NCBI GenBank assembly: GCA_937127195.1
Contig: CAKZLT010000105.1
Location: 1-7,842, forward strand
Length of the DNA stretch: 7,842 bases
Direction: 5' to 3'
DNA from: an uncultured Saprospiraceae bacterium
Lineage (GTDB): Bacteria; Bacteroidota; Bacteroidia; Chitinophagales; Saprospiraceae
Numbering within the stretch: the stretch's first letter is position 1; each line of letters opens with the position of its first letter. This document shows positions 6,748-7,842 of this stretch, in pieces. The translations under genes were made by a program, and so were the position numbers. The notes beneath the pieces were generated by a model that was given only the letters and a program-made list of their open reading frames with translations, was not told the DNA's origin and did not search any database.

Positions 6748-7776
6748 ATGATGAATAGAATGATGCTATTACTATTAGCCGTAGTAGTAATTTTTGGAGC
6801 GTGTGACGCTGATAAGCCAGAAGAAGAAATAATTGCAGGAACGCAAGTAACAGGAATTCCGAGTATTGATAAGCTACTAAAAGAGGTAGAAAAATCACCA
6901 AATGACGCGAGTTTATTTTATCGTTTGGGAGAAGCCTACTACGAAAATGAAGGATATGATGAAGCGATTATGGCGGCTCAAAAGGCGATTTCTTTAGATT
7001 CTACTCAGCCCAAGTATTTTAATCTGTTGGCTTATACTTACTTAAATTATAACCAATCTTATGAAGCTTTATTGACGATGCAGCGTGCTTCAGGTTATTT
7101 TCCAGATAGTATGAACACCTTAATTAACTTGGCAGAAATCCAGATGACATTGGCGAATTATGACGCTTCAATGCAAACGGCCAAAAGAATTTTGGAAGTT
7201 TATCCTGCAAGTGATGAGGCATTTTACATTATAGGAATGAATATGAAATATAAAGGTGATACGAGTAATGCTTTGAAAAGTTTGCAAACAGCGGTTGAGC
7301 GTAACGAAGATCATCTCTTGGCGTATCAAGAGTTGGCAATGCTCAGTGACGCGCTAGGAAAAGACAATTTGGCATTATTGTATTTTGATAATTCACTACG
7401 AATTGACTCGACGGATAAGTTTACTTTATTCAATCGAGGAAATTTTCATAGAGACAGAAGGCAAGATAGCGAAGCTGTCTATTGGTATCGAAAAGCTTTT
7501 ATGGCAGACAAGGATTTTGCAGAGCCATATTTTAATATTGGAATACTTTATTTGGAACATGATTCTTTGAAGCAAGCTTACGAACACTTCAATCTTGCTG
7601 TCAATGTAGAACCAACTTTTGATATTGCTTATTATTATAGAGGTATTACTTCTGAAAAAATGGGTGACAAAACGGCTGCTATCTCCGATTATCGAAATGC
7701 CTTAAAATTTGATCCAGATTTGGGAAGAGCAAAAAAAGCTTTGAAGGATTTGGGACAAGAGGTGGATAATTTTTAG
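6748..7776 (+). CDS. TPR-repeat lipoprotein (eight 34-residue repeats)
   Basis: 342 aa. The N-terminus is a lipoprotein signal: Arg4, hydrophobic 5-16, lipobox FGAC with lipidated Cys19. After it comes an acidic stretch (DADKPEEE, 20-27), which resembles the acidic lipoprotein export signals reported for Bacteroidota and may mean surface exposure; that is inference. Residues 54-325 divide exactly into eight consecutive 34-residue tetratricopeptide repeats with no insertions, with the usual pattern (for example G at position 8, Y/A at 11 and 20, A at 27, P near 32). A 17-residue tail (326-342) looks like a capping helix. TPR superhelices bind peptides or proteins; the partner is unknown, and nothing in the sequence gives a catalytic role. 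ATG at 6748 is followed at once by a second ATG at 6751 that would serve equally well. The leader is A-rich (aaatcaaaaaga) with no Shine-Dalgarno sequence. The gene is transcribed away from the DUF255-type gene. Confidence 0.9.
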   Translation: MMNRMMLLLLAVVVIFGACDADKPEEEIIAGTQVTGIPSIDKLLKEVEKSPNDASLFYRLGEAYYENEGYDEAIMAAQKAISLDSTQPKYFNLLAYTYLNYNQSYEALLTMQRASGYFPDSMNTLINLAEIQMTLANYDASMQTAKRILEVYPASDEAFYIIGMNMKYKGDTSNALKSLQTAVERNEDHLLAYQELAMLSDALGKDNLALLYFDNSLRIDSTDKFTLFNRGNFHRDRRQDSEAVYWYRKAFMADKDFAEPYFNIGILYLEHDSLKQAYEHFNLAVNVEPTFDIAYYYRGITSEKMGDKTAAISDYRNALKFDPDLGRAKKALKDLGQEVDNF

Positions 7777-7781
7777 AGGAC

Positions 7782-7800
7782 TCTTGAAATTTATTCGAGA
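7782..7800. terminator. weak hairpin after the TPR gene
   Basis: TCTTGAA (7782-7788) pairs with TTCGAGA (7794-7800), including one G-U wobble and a 5-nt AT-only loop, 5 nt after the stop codon. No T run follows directly; the nearest is TTATTTTTC about 20 nt later. It may be a poor terminator or chance. Confidence 0.22.
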
Positions 7801-7842
7801 ATGCTTACTTCCTTAATCGTTTATTTTTCTTGACTAATGCTG

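Noticed and set aside
7805..7840. Minus-strand frame entering from the right edge and ending in a basic tail (ALVKKNKRLRK)
   Set aside because: It could be the C-terminus of a convergent gene, but 11 codons are not enough, and a second minus frame also stays open from the edge for six codons.

Overview
The window looks like chromosomal DNA of an AT-rich member of the Bacteroidota, most plausibly a Cytophagales/Flavobacteriales-type bacterium. The pointers are a secreted protein with a type IX secretion (T9SS)-like C-terminus, A-rich leaders without Shine-Dalgarno sequences before every start codon, TAnnTTTG-type -7 boxes, and intergenic DNA that is far more AT-rich than the genes. Genus and species cannot be told from the sequence. 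No rRNA, tRNA, CRISPR array, transposase, integrase or phage gene is visible.

Layout. Positions 1-635 hold no convincing gene. Positions 636-2597 (+) encode a secreted seven-repeat RCC1-type beta-propeller with a C-terminal module and a T9SS-like tail. A clear terminator follows (2624-2671). Next is a two-gene (+) unit: an unrecognised lipoprotein (2739-3443) and, 5 nt later, a small protein (3449-3916) that resembles the DUF2441 / ADP-ribosyltransferase-like group. A 21-bp perfect hairpin (3933-3978) separates that unit from the convergent 4000-6120 (-) gene, a lipoprotein version of the DUF255 / YyaL / SPATA20 thioredoxin-domain family. A 627-nt AT-rich divergent intergenic region with several inverted repeats follows. 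Then comes a TPR lipoprotein (6748-7776, +) made of eight consecutive 34-residue repeats. The last 66 bases hold a weak hairpin and no supportable gene.

How the genes relate. Four of the five encoded proteins carry export signals: one signal peptide with a T9SS-like tail, and three lipoproteins. The exception is the small ART-like protein. The theme is the cell envelope, but the genes lie in separate transcription units with terminators between them, so one shared pathway is not shown. The only pair whose spacing argues for a joint role is 2739-3443 with 3449-3916, and this is the best candidate here for something undescribed. I see no firmly recognisable novel system.
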